Shown here one piece after another: positions 41,234-51,800 of a DNA stretch of 59,027 nt; the stretch's first letter is position 1, and each line of letters opens with the position of its first letter. The stretch comes from Chitinophagaceae bacterium. Lineage in GTDB: Bacteria; Bacteroidota; Bacteroidia; Chitinophagales; Chitinophagaceae. The translations under genes and the position numbers were made by a program. The stretch is taken from the NCBI GenBank assembly GCA_019747705.1, contig JAIEQM010000082.1:1-59027 (forward strand). Direction: 5' to 3'. The notes under the pieces are model-generated. The model did no database searches and was not told where the DNA came from. It was given only the letters and a program-made list of their open reading frames with translations.

Positions 41234-43081
41234 ATGAGTGATGAAATAAAACACGAGTGTGGCCTTGCCTTCATTCGTTTACGTAAACCTTTCTCTTATT
41301 ACCAGAAACATTATGGTTCAGCGTTGTACGGTCTCAACAAGTTGTACCTGCTGATGGAAAAGCAACACAACCGTGGGCAGGATGGCGCAGGTATTGCAGC
41401 AGTAAAATTAGATGTGGAACCGGGTTATCCTTTTCTCAGCCGCACAAGAAGCAGCGCCAACCAACCCATTGCAGATATTTTTCATAAGATTGGGCAGGAA
41501 ATACAGGAGCTGGAAAAATATCAGCCCGATATTAAACAGCATCCCGGTTTAATGAAAGGTCATATTCCTTTTTTGGGTGAAGTAATGCTGGGCCACCTGC
41601 GTTACGGCACACAGGGAAAAAACAATGTTGAATTTTGCCACCCTTTTATCAAACGCAACACACATCCTTCAAGAAACTTAGCGCTGGCAGGTAATTTTAA
41701 TTTAGTAAATACGGAAGAACTGTTTGGATTGGTGAATATTGATCCCGGGGAGTTTCAGCGCCAGAGCGATCTGGCAGCTATGATGGAAGTGGTGCATCAT
41801 TTCCTGGTAAAAGAAGATGAAGAACAACCCAATAACCCTCAAATATGCAAACTGCTTAAAAGAGCAACACCTTTGTTTGATGGTGGTTTTACCGTGGGAG
41901 GTATGACGGGTAATGGAAGCAGTTTCGTTATTCGTGATGCACATGGCATTCGCCCGGCGTATTATTATATTAATGATGAAGTAATTGTTGCAGCCAGTGA
42001 ACGTGCTGCTATAAGAACCACCTTTAACGTGGGCGAAAACGAAGTGCTGGAATTAATGCCGGGCCAGGCATTAATTGTAAACCCCGACGGGAATTATGGT
42101 GTTGAACAGATACTGGAACCAAAAGAAAGAAGGGCCTGTTCATTTGAACGTATTTATTTCAGCCGTGGCAGCGATGAAAAAATTTACAGGGAACGGATTA
42201 CACTGGGCCACAAACTCAGCAAACGTATTCTTGAACATATCAATTATGATTTAAAGAATACCATCTTTTCCTATATACCCAACACAGCAGAAGTGGCTTT
42301 TTATGGTTTGGTAAAAGGCATGGAAGAATATCTCAATCAGAAGAAAGTGGAACGCATCATGAGCTGGAATGGTGAGTTTGATGAAGAGAAACTTTCTGAA
42401 ATGGTGAACCGAAAAATTCGCCAGGAAAAAATTGCCATTAAAGATGTTAAGCTCCGCACTTTTATTACGGAAGACAGCAACCGCAATGAAATGGTGCAGC
42501 ATGTGTATGATATTACGTACGGAACGGTGCGTGATGGCGTGGATACACTGGTGGTGATTGATGATTCCATTGTACGTGGCACCACCCTCAAAGAAAGTAT
42601 TGTGCGGATGCTGGGGCGCCTCAAACCAAAGAAAATTATTATTGTTTCCAGTGCGCCGCAAATACGTTATCCTGATTGTTACGGTATTGATATGAGTAAG
42701 ATGGGCGATTTTGTGGCGTTCCGTGCAGCCATTGAATTATTAAAAGAACGTGGCCAGGAAAATTTGATTGATGAATTGAAAAATACCATCAAAGAAATGG
42801 CACGCAACAATCAGCTGCATACAGAAAATGTAGTTCGCCGTTTATACAAATCATTTACAACAGAAGAAATAAGCGACAAGATTGCCCGGCTCATTACACC
42901 AGCCGGTTTTGAAATTCCGGTGCAGGTTATTTACCAGAACATTGAAGACCTGCATGCCAGTTGTCCCACCAATACGGGGGATTGGTATTTCACAGGTAAC
43001 TATCCCACACCCGGCGGTAATAAAGTATGCAACAAAGCATTTTTAAATTACCTGGATGGTAAAAATGTGAGAGGCTATTAA
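41234..43081 (+). CDS. Amidophosphoribosyltransferase family protein (PurF-like, long form)
   Basis: A 615-residue protein with an N-terminal class II glutamine amidotransferase domain and a C-terminal phosphoribosyltransferase domain. The nucleophile would be C9 after an 8-residue propeptide (MSDEIKHECGLAF). GHLRYGTQG and NRGQDGAGI are amidotransferase motifs. The PRPP loop is VVIDDSIVRGTTLKES. It is about 120 residues longer than classic PurF (about 470-500), with extra segments after the first strands. It would make 5-phosphoribosylamine from PRPP and glutamine, or a related reaction; many Bacteroidota carry this long paralogue besides PurF. A terminator follows at 43171. Confidence 0.88.
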   Translation: MSDEIKHECGLAFIRLRKPFSYYQKHYGSALYGLNKLYLLMEKQHNRGQDGAGIAAVKLDVEPGYPFLSRTRSSANQPIADIFHKIGQEIQELEKYQPDIKQHPGLMKGHIPFLGEVMLGHLRYGTQGKNNVEFCHPFIKRNTHPSRNLALAGNFNLVNTEELFGLVNIDPGEFQRQSDLAAMMEVVHHFLVKEDEEQPNNPQICKLLKRATPLFDGGFTVGGMTGNGSSFVIRDAHGIRPAYYYINDEVIVAASERAAIRTTFNVGENEVLELMPGQALIVNPDGNYGVEQILEPKERRACSFERIYFSRGSDEKIYRERITLGHKLSKRILEHINYDLKNTIFSYIPNTAEVAFYGLVKGMEEYLNQKKVERIMSWNGEFDEEKLSEMVNRKIRQEKIAIKDVKLRTFITEDSNRNEMVQHVYDITYGTVRDGVDTLVVIDDSIVRGTTLKESIVRMLGRLKPKKIIIVSSAPQIRYPDCYGIDMSKMGDFVAFRAAIELLKERGQENLIDELKNTIKEMARNNQLHTENVVRRLYKSFTTEEISDKIARLITPAGFEIPVQVIYQNIEDLHASCPTNTGDWYFTGNYPTPGGNKVCNKAFLNYLDGKNVRGY

Positions 43082-43170
43082 TTGTTTACAAGGTGCAGTG
43101 AACCATTGAACAGGAAATTTGTTATTTATTGTTGCCGTCTTTAAAATCATTTTCAGGTATTGAATGAATC

Positions 43171-43200
43171 AACCGTCTTTTACAGGGCGGTTTTTTATTT
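43171..43200 (+). terminator. Terminator after the PurF-like gene
   Basis: ACCGTC pairs with GGCGGT (one G-T pair) across TTTTACAG, followed by TTTTTTATTTT. Confidence 0.65.
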
Positions 43201-43286
43201 TAGTAAATTCTGTAGTCGAAAATAGCTCTGTAGTTTGCCCGGCAACTTTTCCTTACAAATAAAAATTCATTCTACCTTTACCTGCA

Positions 43287-43778
43287 ATGAAAACAGTCCT
43301 TCTTATCCGCCATGCAAAAAGTAGCTGGGCTGATGCAGGCATGGATGATTTTGACCGGCCATTAAATGAACGGGGCAAAACAGATGCACCTGCTATGGCG
43401 CAACGCCTGGTGAAACGAAACATCATCATTGATGCCTTCATCAGCAGTACTGCCAAACGTGCACGCAAAACCTGTTTGTATTTTATGGAAGCATACCAAC
43501 GGAATAAAGAAGATATGATTGCCATGCAACAACTCTACCTGGCGCCACCTGAAATTTTTTATGAATGTATTGCAGAACTGGATAATGAATTTTCAAACAT
43601 TGCTTTGTTTGGCCACAACAATGGTATTACTGAATTCGCCAATTCGTTAACAGATGCAAGAATTGAGAACATGCCCACCTGCTCCATCTTTGCTGTAAAA
43701 GCAAATTGCAAAAGCTGGAAAGAATTTAAAAATGCAAAAAAAGAATTCTGGTTTTTTGATTATCCTAAAAATGCATAA
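43287..43778 (+). CDS. SixA-type histidine phosphatase
   Basis: A 163-residue histidine phosphatase superfamily protein, SixA branch. The catalytic RHG-like motif is LIRHAKSSW with H9 as the phospho-acceptor, followed by DFDRPLNERGKTDAP. The second histidine is in ALFGHNNGITEF. In E. coli SixA dephosphorylates a histidine-phosphotransfer domain; the Bacteroidota substrate is not known. It is convergent with the lipoprotein gene (3-bp gap). Confidence 0.9.
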   Translation: MKTVLLIRHAKSSWADAGMDDFDRPLNERGKTDAPAMAQRLVKRNIIIDAFISSTAKRARKTCLYFMEAYQRNKEDMIAMQQLYLAPPEIFYECIAELDNEFSNIALFGHNNGITEFANSLTDARIENMPTCSIFAVKANCKSWKEFKNAKKEFWFFDYPKNA

Positions 43779-43781
43779 CGC

Positions 43782-44183
43782 TTACCAGGCAGCAAACCGT
43801 AACTCTTGAGTGGCGCTGGATTTATTGTCTTTCAGATTTACACCTGTATAGGTAGAGCTGGCCACCTGCCATTCATCGCTGATGAAATCAAGTTCATAGC
43901 GGGGAGAAAGAATATCCAGTGTAAAGGTCTCCGCATTTTTGTTTTCGCTCCAGGCGCCATCATAAGTGGTAACGCCATCGTTTACTTTTACTTTACCATC
44001 AGCCGTAAATGTAAACTTCATGCCACTATAAAGCAGGGTGTAAACAGCGCTGTGATCTCTTGCAAAACTCACACGCCATTCTTTTGAGATGAGGATGCTG
44101 GTAAGGGTTGGGGGCTCTTCTTTTTTGCGGCAACCTGCTCCAAAAATGAACATAAGAATAACGGGTACTAATAGTTTTTTCAT
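43782..44183 (-). CDS. Lipoprotein of unknown function (lipocalin-like)
   Basis: A 133-residue lipoprotein: MKKLLVPVILMFIFGAGC with lipidated Cys18, taking ATG 44183 as start. The mature domain has about eight short beta strands (ISKEWRVSFARD, MKFTFTADGKVKVNDGVTTYDGAWSEN, TFTLDILSPRYELDFISDEWQVASS), the pattern of the small lipocalin-like lipoproteins common in Bacteroidota. Ligand unknown. Convergent with the sixA-like gene. Confidence 0.7.
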   Translation of the reverse strand: MKKLLVPVILMFIFGAGCRKKEEPPTLTSILISKEWRVSFARDHSAVYTLLYSGMKFTFTADGKVKVNDGVTTYDGAWSENKNAETFTLDILSPRYELDFISDEWQVASSTYTGVNLKDNKSSATQELRFAAW

Positions 44184-44246
44184 AAGACTTGCGGTTTCAG
44201 CGTAAATATACAACGAAAAATTTCTGTTTATAGTATGTAAACAAAG

Positions 44247-44270
44247 AGCCCCGGTACTAAGTCCGGGGCT
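44247..44270 (-). terminator. Terminator of the amidohydrolase operon
   Basis: AGCCCCGG pairs perfectly with CCGGGGCT around an 8-base loop; on the minus strand CTTTGTTTAC follows. It lies 20 bp past the stop of the gene ending at 44291. Confidence 0.75.
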
Positions 44271-44290
44271 GCTTATTCAAAAAGACATTT

Positions 44291-45601
44291 TTATTTTATA
44301 TCATACTTGAGCTTGTAACGCTCATACAGTTGTTTGTGCTTGTCATCCAGGTTTACCGGCCGGCCCTGTATGTACACAGCGCTGATGAGGCTGGTACGCA
44401 TATCAAGAATATCGCCTTCACTAATTACAATATTGGCATCTTTACCTGCTTCAACAGAACCGGTAATATGATCAATACCCAGAATTTTTGCGGCGTTTAA
44501 AGTAATGGCGGTTAATGCCTGTTCTTTAGTAATACCATAAGCCGCAGCAGTACCGGCATTAAACGGAAGGTTGCGTCCACGGGTTTGCCCGTCTTCATCA
44601 TTAATGGCATAGAGCACACCTGCGTTTTGTAAATACGTGGCCGATTTGTAAGGCAGGTCCACATCATCATCCGGCGTGGTGGGTAATGCATGGCGCTGAC
44701 CAAGGATTACTGCAATATTGTTCTGCTTCAGCAAATCAGGAATTAAAAAACTTTCACTGCCGCCCGCAATCACCACATCAAAACCAAACTCTTTTGCAAA
44801 ATCAATGGCGGCCAGCATTTCCTTTACAATATCACAATGCACAAACAGTTTTTGTTTTTTATCAAACAAATTTTTAACGGCTTCAAATTTTAAATTGGTG
44901 GCGCTGTGCACAGCTTCTTTATGATAAGCCCTTGCTTCACGAAAGAAGTTTTTGATTTCTTCAATTTTAGCAAAGCCTTCTTTTACAACATCTGCTGCAT
45001 TTCTTGTTTCAGCGATTCCTAAAAAAGCAGCAAAGGGATTGGGGCGGAAGAACAGCGATGGCATATCCATGTGCATACCACCATCAGCCGCATAAATGGC
45101 ATCTTCCCAGTTCCATGCATCTAACTGCACAACAGAGGAAGAGCCGCTGATGGTTCCGCCCTGTGGTACAATATTGGCCAGTAAAATACCATTGCTTCTT
45201 AAAGTGTTGATTACCCTTGAATCAGTATTGTAAGCAACCACCGAACGGATATCCGGATTCAACACACCCAGCTCTGTATGATCATTGGTAGCACGCACAC
45301 TGTTTACTTCCACAAGACCTAATTGTGTGTTGGAAAGAATTAAACCGGGATACACATGTTTACCTTTGGCATCTACCACTTTGGCATCAGCCAGTATCTG
45401 AACATTGGCGCCTACTTCCGCAATTTTTGAATCAACAATTTTTACCGTGCAGTTTTCAATGACCGTTCCGTTACCCACATGCACTGTTCCGTTTTTAATA
45501 AAGAGGGTTCCTTTGTTTGCTTTGGCCGGATATACATTATCCTGCGCCATTGCTGCGCCCGTTAACAACGCAGCTATTATTATTGAAATAATTTTTTTCA
45601 T
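44291..45601 (-). CDS. Amidohydrolase family protein with degenerate metal site
   Basis: A 436-residue exported amidohydrolase-fold protein (signal MKKIISIIIAALLTGAAMAQ). The composite beta sandwich and TIM-barrel order is recognisable: GTLFIKNGTVHVGNG, VVDAKGKHVYPGLI, and the late ITLNAAKILGIDHITGSVEAGKDANIVIS. At the first metal strand, where active members have DxHxH, this one reads PGLILSNTQLGLVE, so the usual His pair is missing. It may be inactive or act with its neighbour. The gene follows the 1014-residue amidohydrolase by 11 bp on the same strand; the two probably form a complex or a recent duplication. Confidence 0.85.
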   Translation of the reverse strand: MKKIISIIIAALLTGAAMAQDNVYPAKANKGTLFIKNGTVHVGNGTVIENCTVKIVDSKIAEVGANVQILADAKVVDAKGKHVYPGLILSNTQLGLVEVNSVRATNDHTELGVLNPDIRSVVAYNTDSRVINTLRSNGILLANIVPQGGTISGSSSVVQLDAWNWEDAIYAADGGMHMDMPSLFFRPNPFAAFLGIAETRNAADVVKEGFAKIEEIKNFFREARAYHKEAVHSATNLKFEAVKNLFDKKQKLFVHCDIVKEMLAAIDFAKEFGFDVVIAGGSESFLIPDLLKQNNIAVILGQRHALPTTPDDDVDLPYKSATYLQNAGVLYAINDEDGQTRGRNLPFNAGTAAAYGITKEQALTAITLNAAKILGIDHITGSVEAGKDANIVISEGDILDMRTSLISAVYIQGRPVNLDDKHKQLYERYKLKYDIK

Positions 45602-45612
45602 TGTAATAAGAT

Positions 45613-48600
45613 TTACTGGTTATTGGTTTGGTTTACTTCTTCTGCATCAATTACAAGCAATCCATGGCTGTGATTGTGTTCGCTGCAGGTATGCATGATT
45701 TCCATGCTGGGTGAAAACGGAACGGTGGGGGCGCCTGCTCTTTTTTCACCAATCATTTTGGCAATAAGCCTTGCACGTTCTTTGGCAATTTCAACCCGCA
45801 TCTGTTCATCTTTCTGCCGGTCGTAGTAAACAGTGCCGTCAACAATTGTTATCTGCGCTTTGCAGTAAATGCTCAATGGGTTATCGCTCCACAAAACAAC
45901 ATCTGCATCTTTGCCCACTTTGATGCTTCCCACTTTATCATCCACATGCAGCATTTTAGCCGGATTGAGGCTGCACATTTTAAAAGCATCTTCTTCACTC
46001 ATACCGCCATACTTAATGCTCTTGGCCGACTCGTGATTCAGATGTCTTGCCATTTCAGCATCATCAGAATTAATAGCCACATTTAAACCCACACGCTGCA
46101 TAATGGTTGCATTATAAGGAATGGCATCTACTACTTCCATTTTATAATTCCACCAGTCACTAAAGGTAGAAGCCGCAGCGCCATGCTGTTTCATTTTATC
46201 GGCTACTTTATATCCTTCCAGTATATGAGTGAATGTGTTTAAAGTGAAACCAAATTTTTCGGCCACACGGATCATCTCGGTTATTTCACTTTGTACATAA
46301 GAGTGGCAGGTAATAAAACGTTTTTTGCTGATGATTTCAACCAGGGCATCTAATTCCAGGTCCCTGCGGGGTGCAACGGCTTTTGGGTTTTTCTTTTTCT
46401 CTTCATCATATTTTTTCCACAAGGCTTCGTAGTCTTTTGCTCTGGTAAATGCATCCATCAGCACTTCTGCCACACCCATTCTTGTATCAGGAAAGCGGTT
46501 GTTTTGATTGGAGCCGGAGCGTTTTACATTTTCGCCCAATGCAAATTTGATAAAGCCGGACCATCCCTGGAATTTCAAACCATCATCATTGGCCCCCCAT
46601 CTTAATTTAATGAGTTGTGTTTGTCCGCCAATGGTATTGGCTGAACCATGAAGAATATGAGAAGAAGTTACACCACCGCTCAACTGGCGGTAAATATTAA
46701 TATCATCAGGGTTTAAATTGTCTGCAATACGAACTTCTGATGTTACACTTTGCCCGCCTTCATTAATAGATGCCGCAGCAATATGGGAGTGTTCATCAAT
46801 AATACCGGCAGTAAGATGTTTGCCTGTACCATCAATGACTCTTGCAGTGGCATCACTTAAGTTTTTACCTATGGCAGCAATTTTTCCATTCTTAATTAAT
46901 ACATCTGTGTTTTGAAGGATGCCTTCTTTTTCATTGGTCCACACAGTTGTGTTTTTGATGAGAAGTGTTTCCTGTTTGGGCATTTCTTCAAAACCATAAC
47001 CATTAAACGGATAAGAGAGTTTGCCGGTTTTAGGTGCAACAGCCGGTTTGATTGTATCAGCTTTTGTTTCTGTTTCTTTCGAGAAAGTGGCTGTCCAGGT
47101 ATAGCGGTTACCGCTACCATCATCACCCACACCATTCCATGTTTTATCGTTGGCAATACCACTTAAGCGGATATTATTTTTACTGCCTTTTGCTTCAGGA
47201 AAATTTAAGCGAACCTGTTTACCATCAAAAGTAAACCGCCCTGTTACAGTATCTTTTCCAATTACGTTTGCTGAAGAACTGTTCTTTACATCAACCGTAT
47301 AGTTTTTATTACCCCCCTGTGAAAACACGGTTAAGTTGTATAACCCTTTTACATCATACCACTGTTCTTCTTTCACTGCATATTTTTCACCCTGTACCCA
47401 GTTTTGATAAATCACGGTTTTTTCATTGAAGAGAGGCCCGCTGGTAATAATAAAGTTGGCCAGCTTGCCGGCGCTTAAACTCCCAACCATATCATAAACT
47501 CCCAATACAGTTGCCGGGTTTTTTGTAAGCGCTTCCAGCGCTTTTGTTTCTGTTAAACCATATTGTATGGCTTTGCGGAGATTGGCCATGAACTGTTTTA
47601 CATCCCGCAGGTCAGAGCTGGTTAAACAAAAGTTGATACCGGCTTTTTCAAACATGGCAGCATTGGCTGGTGCCATTTCCCAATGTTTCATATCAGCTAA
47701 AGAAACAAAACGTGCATCATGCGGATCTTCCACATCCATAGCGGCAGGAAAGTTTAACGGAAGAATAAACCATGCATTGGCGCTTTTCATTTCATTGATA
47801 CGCTGGTATTCATTACCACCTGCTTTAAGAATATACTGCACACCAAACTCATCCCCAATCCTGTCGGCACGCAAATCATTCCATTTATCTCCCGCATCAA
47901 ATATTTGCGGAAGGTTTTGTAATTCATTCCAGTATTTTAAAGAGAGGTTCACACCTTCTGCTTTAGGATTGTTTTTATACCATGATGCATCCAGGTAGGT
48001 TTGGCGGAGCAACGCAATATTCCCCATCATGGAACCTGGATAGGTTTGTGTGGACAACCCCTTGCTGAATGAATAATGAGCGGATGCTTTTTCTTTTAAG
48101 ATCACTTTGTTTTCTTTTTCATTGGCTAAAGACACCAATACACCGCTGCCCCTTGCAATACCATCACGCTGGTGTACCAATGCTGCACCAAAACCTGCTT
48201 CACGAAAATTCTTTGCTTTGTTTTCATCTGTAACAAAAAGATGTGCGGCATTTACATCGGTACGGATAGCCTGGTTCCAGCCAAAAGCGCCTTTTTGATT
48301 GGAAGTGAGTTGTGCAGGCGCATTAAAATTGAAACCGCCCTGCGGCCGTTGCAAAGCAGGCATTCCATAATCGGCATACACATCAATAAAAGAAGGATAA
48401 ATGTATTTGCCTTTGCAATCAATTACAATGGCATCAGAAGGAACAGAAACACTGCTGCCAACAGCAACAATTCGACCATCTTTAATGATCATGATGGCAT
48501 TGGGGATGGAAGCGGAAGCATCCGTAACAATTGTTGCATTAATAAATGCATAAGTGCCATTTCGCTGATCTGCCACTCCGTTTACAGGAAATGTTTCCTG

Positions 48601-48657
48601 GGCATTAATGATAGCTGCGGTGAGCAAACACCAGCAAAGCGGAAAGAATTTTCTCAT
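45613..48657 (-). CDS. Tandem amidohydrolase (two amidohydrolase domains, exported)
   Basis: A 1014-residue exported protein (signal MRKFFPLCWCLLTAAIINAQ). The N-terminal amidohydrolase domain (about 25-430) has VIDCKGKYIYPSFIDVYADYG in place of the metal-binding DxHxH, so it looks inactive. A roughly 100-residue beta region follows (YDVKGLYNLTVFSQGG ... WTATFSKETETKAD). The C-terminal domain (about 565-1000) keeps the site: GTGKHLTAGIIDEHSHIA, then ITCHSYVQSE, ILEGYKVAD and AINSDDAEMARHLNHE. It probably hydrolyses a dipeptide or cyclic amide in the periplasm. First gene of a two-gene operon with the 436-residue amidohydrolase. The region to the divergent kinase gene (238 bp) should hold both promoters. 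Confidence 0.88.
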   Translation of the reverse strand: MRKFFPLCWCLLTAAIINAQETFPVNGVADQRNGTYAFINATIVTDASASIPNAIMIIKDGRIVAVGSSVSVPSDAIVIDCKGKYIYPSFIDVYADYGMPALQRPQGGFNFNAPAQLTSNQKGAFGWNQAIRTDVNAAHLFVTDENKAKNFREAGFGAALVHQRDGIARGSGVLVSLANEKENKVILKEKASAHYSFSKGLSTQTYPGSMMGNIALLRQTYLDASWYKNNPKAEGVNLSLKYWNELQNLPQIFDAGDKWNDLRADRIGDEFGVQYILKAGGNEYQRINEMKSANAWFILPLNFPAAMDVEDPHDARFVSLADMKHWEMAPANAAMFEKAGINFCLTSSDLRDVKQFMANLRKAIQYGLTETKALEALTKNPATVLGVYDMVGSLSAGKLANFIITSGPLFNEKTVIYQNWVQGEKYAVKEEQWYDVKGLYNLTVFSQGGNKNYTVDVKNSSSANVIGKDTVTGRFTFDGKQVRLNFPEAKGSKNNIRLSGIANDKTWNGVGDDGSGNRYTWTATFSKETETKADTIKPAVAPKTGKLSYPFNGYGFEEMPKQETLLIKNTTVWTNEKEGILQNTDVLIKNGKIAAIGKNLSDATARVIDGTGKHLTAGIIDEHSHIAAASINEGGQSVTSEVRIADNLNPDDINIYRQLSGGVTSSHILHGSANTIGGQTQLIKLRWGANDDGLKFQGWSGFIKFALGENVKRSGSNQNNRFPDTRMGVAEVLMDAFTRAKDYEALWKKYDEEKKKNPKAVAPRRDLELDALVEIISKKRFITCHSYVQSEITEMIRVAEKFGFTLNTFTHILEGYKVADKMKQHGAAASTFSDWWNYKMEVVDAIPYNATIMQRVGLNVAINSDDAEMARHLNHESAKSIKYGGMSEEDAFKMCSLNPAKMLHVDDKVGSIKVGKDADVVLWSDNPLSIYCKAQITIVDGTVYYDRQKDEQMRVEIAKERARLIAKMIGEKRAGAPTVPFSPSMEIMHTCSEHNHSHGLLVIDAEEVNQTNNQ

Positions 48658-48895
48658 GTTGTAAGTTTTAAGTAATGCAGGTAAGTTAAAGCGAAAACCT
48701 GTTTTTAAAAAGAAGATTCCATGAACGGAACAAAACAGTAAAATTTCGGAAAGTTTACGGGGTTTTACCCAAAATCATTTAATGGTTCAACATTGGAATT
48801 AAAAAAACCGCTTTTTTCAGGGTTTTCTGCTGATTGAAAGGGGTAAACTATTAGGTGAAATCAATGCTAATCGCTACTTTTATTTTCTGAATCCA

Positions 48896-51800
48896 ATGTC
48901 ACCAGTGACCCTTATCTCATTGATACCTGAATGTTTTGTTCAATCCCGCCAGTTTTATGTTACCATAATTGGAGTGGATGGAAAATATATAGCTGCCAAT
49001 GATTACTTTCTTCAAACATTTGGGTTTACAGCAGAAACCATTCAGCAAATACATTCAATAGAAACGGTTCATCCGGAGGACAGGGAAATATGTATGAGGG
49101 CAGGTCATCAATGTGTGGCCAACCCCGGGAAACCTTTCACGGTTACACTCCGCAAACCCACAGGTAAATTTGAATACATGCACACACGCTGGGAGTTTCT
49201 GTTTTTTCCTGAAGACAACGGAACAGATGCGTATATCCAGTGCACGGGTATGGATGTAACGGAAGAAACAAGAAGCAACCAATTACTCAACGAGGTAAAG
49301 CAAAAAGTACTCAGCGATAATAATATCATTGCCAACCTGCTGTCTAACAGTGTTGATATAATTATACTGGTTGATGAAAAAGGAACCATCTCATTTTGTT
49401 CACCCAATATTGAACGGGAAATGGGTTATTCGCCCGACGAAATGATTGGAAGAACCGGTTTTGAATTTGTTCACCCGGATGATTCAGTTGCTGCACTGCA
49501 AATTTTTGAGGCTGAACTAAAAAATCCCGGTGCAAATGAATCAATTGATCTCCGTTTCAGAAAAAAAGACGGAACATGGATGTGGGCTGAATCAAAAGTA
49601 AGAAATCTTTTAACTGATCCGCTGGTGCGGGGTGTGCTCATTAATCTCAATGATATTTCAACAAGAAAAAAAACAGAAGAAGCATTAATCAAAAGCGAAA
49701 CACGCTACCGCAGTTTTTTTGAAAACCTGCCTTACCCTTTATTCCTGGTGGATCCTGCAACGGGCCGTATTGTAAACTGTAATAAAAGTGCAGAAGAAAA
49801 ATACGGATATACATTGCAGGAACTGAAGCAAATGGCCCTGGCAGATTTATTTGAGGAACCATCTGATGTATTGCAGCTCGGCGGTATGCAGCAGCAGCAG
49901 ATTATTGCCCGGCACCGTTCTAAAAATGGTGATTTGCTCATTGCCAAACTGGAGCAATATAATATACAGTTTGATGAAAACGGTTACCGGCTGATCCTCA
50001 CCCATGATATTACTGAAAACTATAAACGCCAGCAGGAAGGGCAACTGGCTTTTGAAATATCCAGCATCTTTATGCAGCAGGCGCCTTTTAATCAGCAACT
50101 GGAAAAGGCGCTTCAGAAAATAAGAAAGTTTACCGGCTGGGATTTGATTGAGTTATGGGTACCGGCTTACGATGACTCGTTTATACGGAACCCTGTTTCG
50201 GCATTTTATCAAAAACATCCTAACAGGGGCATTATTCAGGAATTTATTGAGTTGTCCAGGAAAATATCTTTTACAAAAGACACTTATAGCCAAACGCAGC
50301 TTTACAGAACACGAAAACCGTATTGGGTGGAAAATATTACTGATGATAATACACTGATGCGTAAGGCAATTGTAGTAGGAGCCGGTTTTAATTCTTATTT
50401 CTCCACACCTGTTATTACAGACGATAAAATTGTATGCAGCATTTTCCTGTATTCTTTCCAGCAGAAGAAGAGAAATGAAATTGCCGAAAAATTAATAGTA
50501 ACACTCGGGAACCTGATTGGCACAGAGCTGCAAAAAAGAAAAAGAGAAAGAGAACTGGATATTATTTTCAAAATCAGCCCGGATATTATGACTCTTGCAG
50601 GACTTGACGGGCGTTACTTAAAAGTTAACCCGGCCTTTGAAACCTTTACTGGCTATTCACAGGAAGAAGCGAAAGGCCTGCACCCGCTGCATTATGTACA
50701 TATGGATGACCGCCAAATGGTGTTACAAAAACTGGAAGAGCTTTCAAAAGGCCAGCCTGTTACATATTTTGAAAACAGAGTGGTTACAAAAAGCGGAGAG
50801 ATAAAATGGATTTCGTGGACGGCAACACCCGTGTTTGAAGAAGGGATGGTTATTGCCACACACCGTGACATTACTGAACAAAAAGAGTTTGAACAAAAAC
50901 TCAGGCAAAGCAATGAACGGTATGAATATGCCAAAAAAGCAACTGCCAATGAAGCCATCTGGGACCTGGATATTATTAATCATGAAATTTCATGGAGCGA
51001 AGTGTTTACCAGCATGTTTGGTTACAGCTCATTAAAAGAAGATGCCACGCTTGGTTTTTGGGAAGCAATGATACATGATGAAGACCGGCAACGGGTAAGC
51101 GAAAGCTTTGGCAGTTTTTTACAACAGACGGAGAGTGCCAACTGGTACTGTGAATACCGTTTTAAAAGGGCAGATGGAACCTATGCTTATATTGTTGACC
51201 GTGGCTATATGATCTTTGATAATAATCACCAGCCCATCCGTGTTGTGGGCGCCATGGAAGACATCAGCGAACGCAAAAAACTGGAAGAACAACTTATATT
51301 AAAAGAACGCATCAAACAAAAACAAATAGCCCAGGCGGCTGTAAATGCACAGGAAAAAGAAAGGGCTGATATTGGTAAAGAGCTGCATGATAATATCAGC
51401 CAGATGCTTACCAGCACACGACTGTTTCTCGATATATTAAACAACAAATCGCCGGATGAACTGCTGGAACGAAGTATTAAAAACATTAATAACATCATTG
51501 GAGAAGTAAGGAATGTATCCCGTTCACTGGTGCCCTCCAGTATTGAAGACCTTGGTTTGATTGCTTCTTTAAATGATCTGATGGACAGCGTACGTGCCAC
51601 CAAAATGATGGAAGTGGAGTTTTATCCTGATAATGATATTGAAAACCTGATACATCCGAATACAAAACTTACATTGTACCGCATTGTGCAGGAGCAGATG
51701 AATAATATTTTAAAACATGCAGGGGCTAAAAATGTCTTAATCGAACTCTTTGCCGAAAACAGTATGATTGAACTGATTGTTACCGATGACGGGCAGGGAT

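Noticed and set aside
46718..47234. Several plus-strand frames inside the large amidohydrolase gene
   Set aside because: They are antisense shadows of a well-supported gene with a signal peptide and domain motifs.
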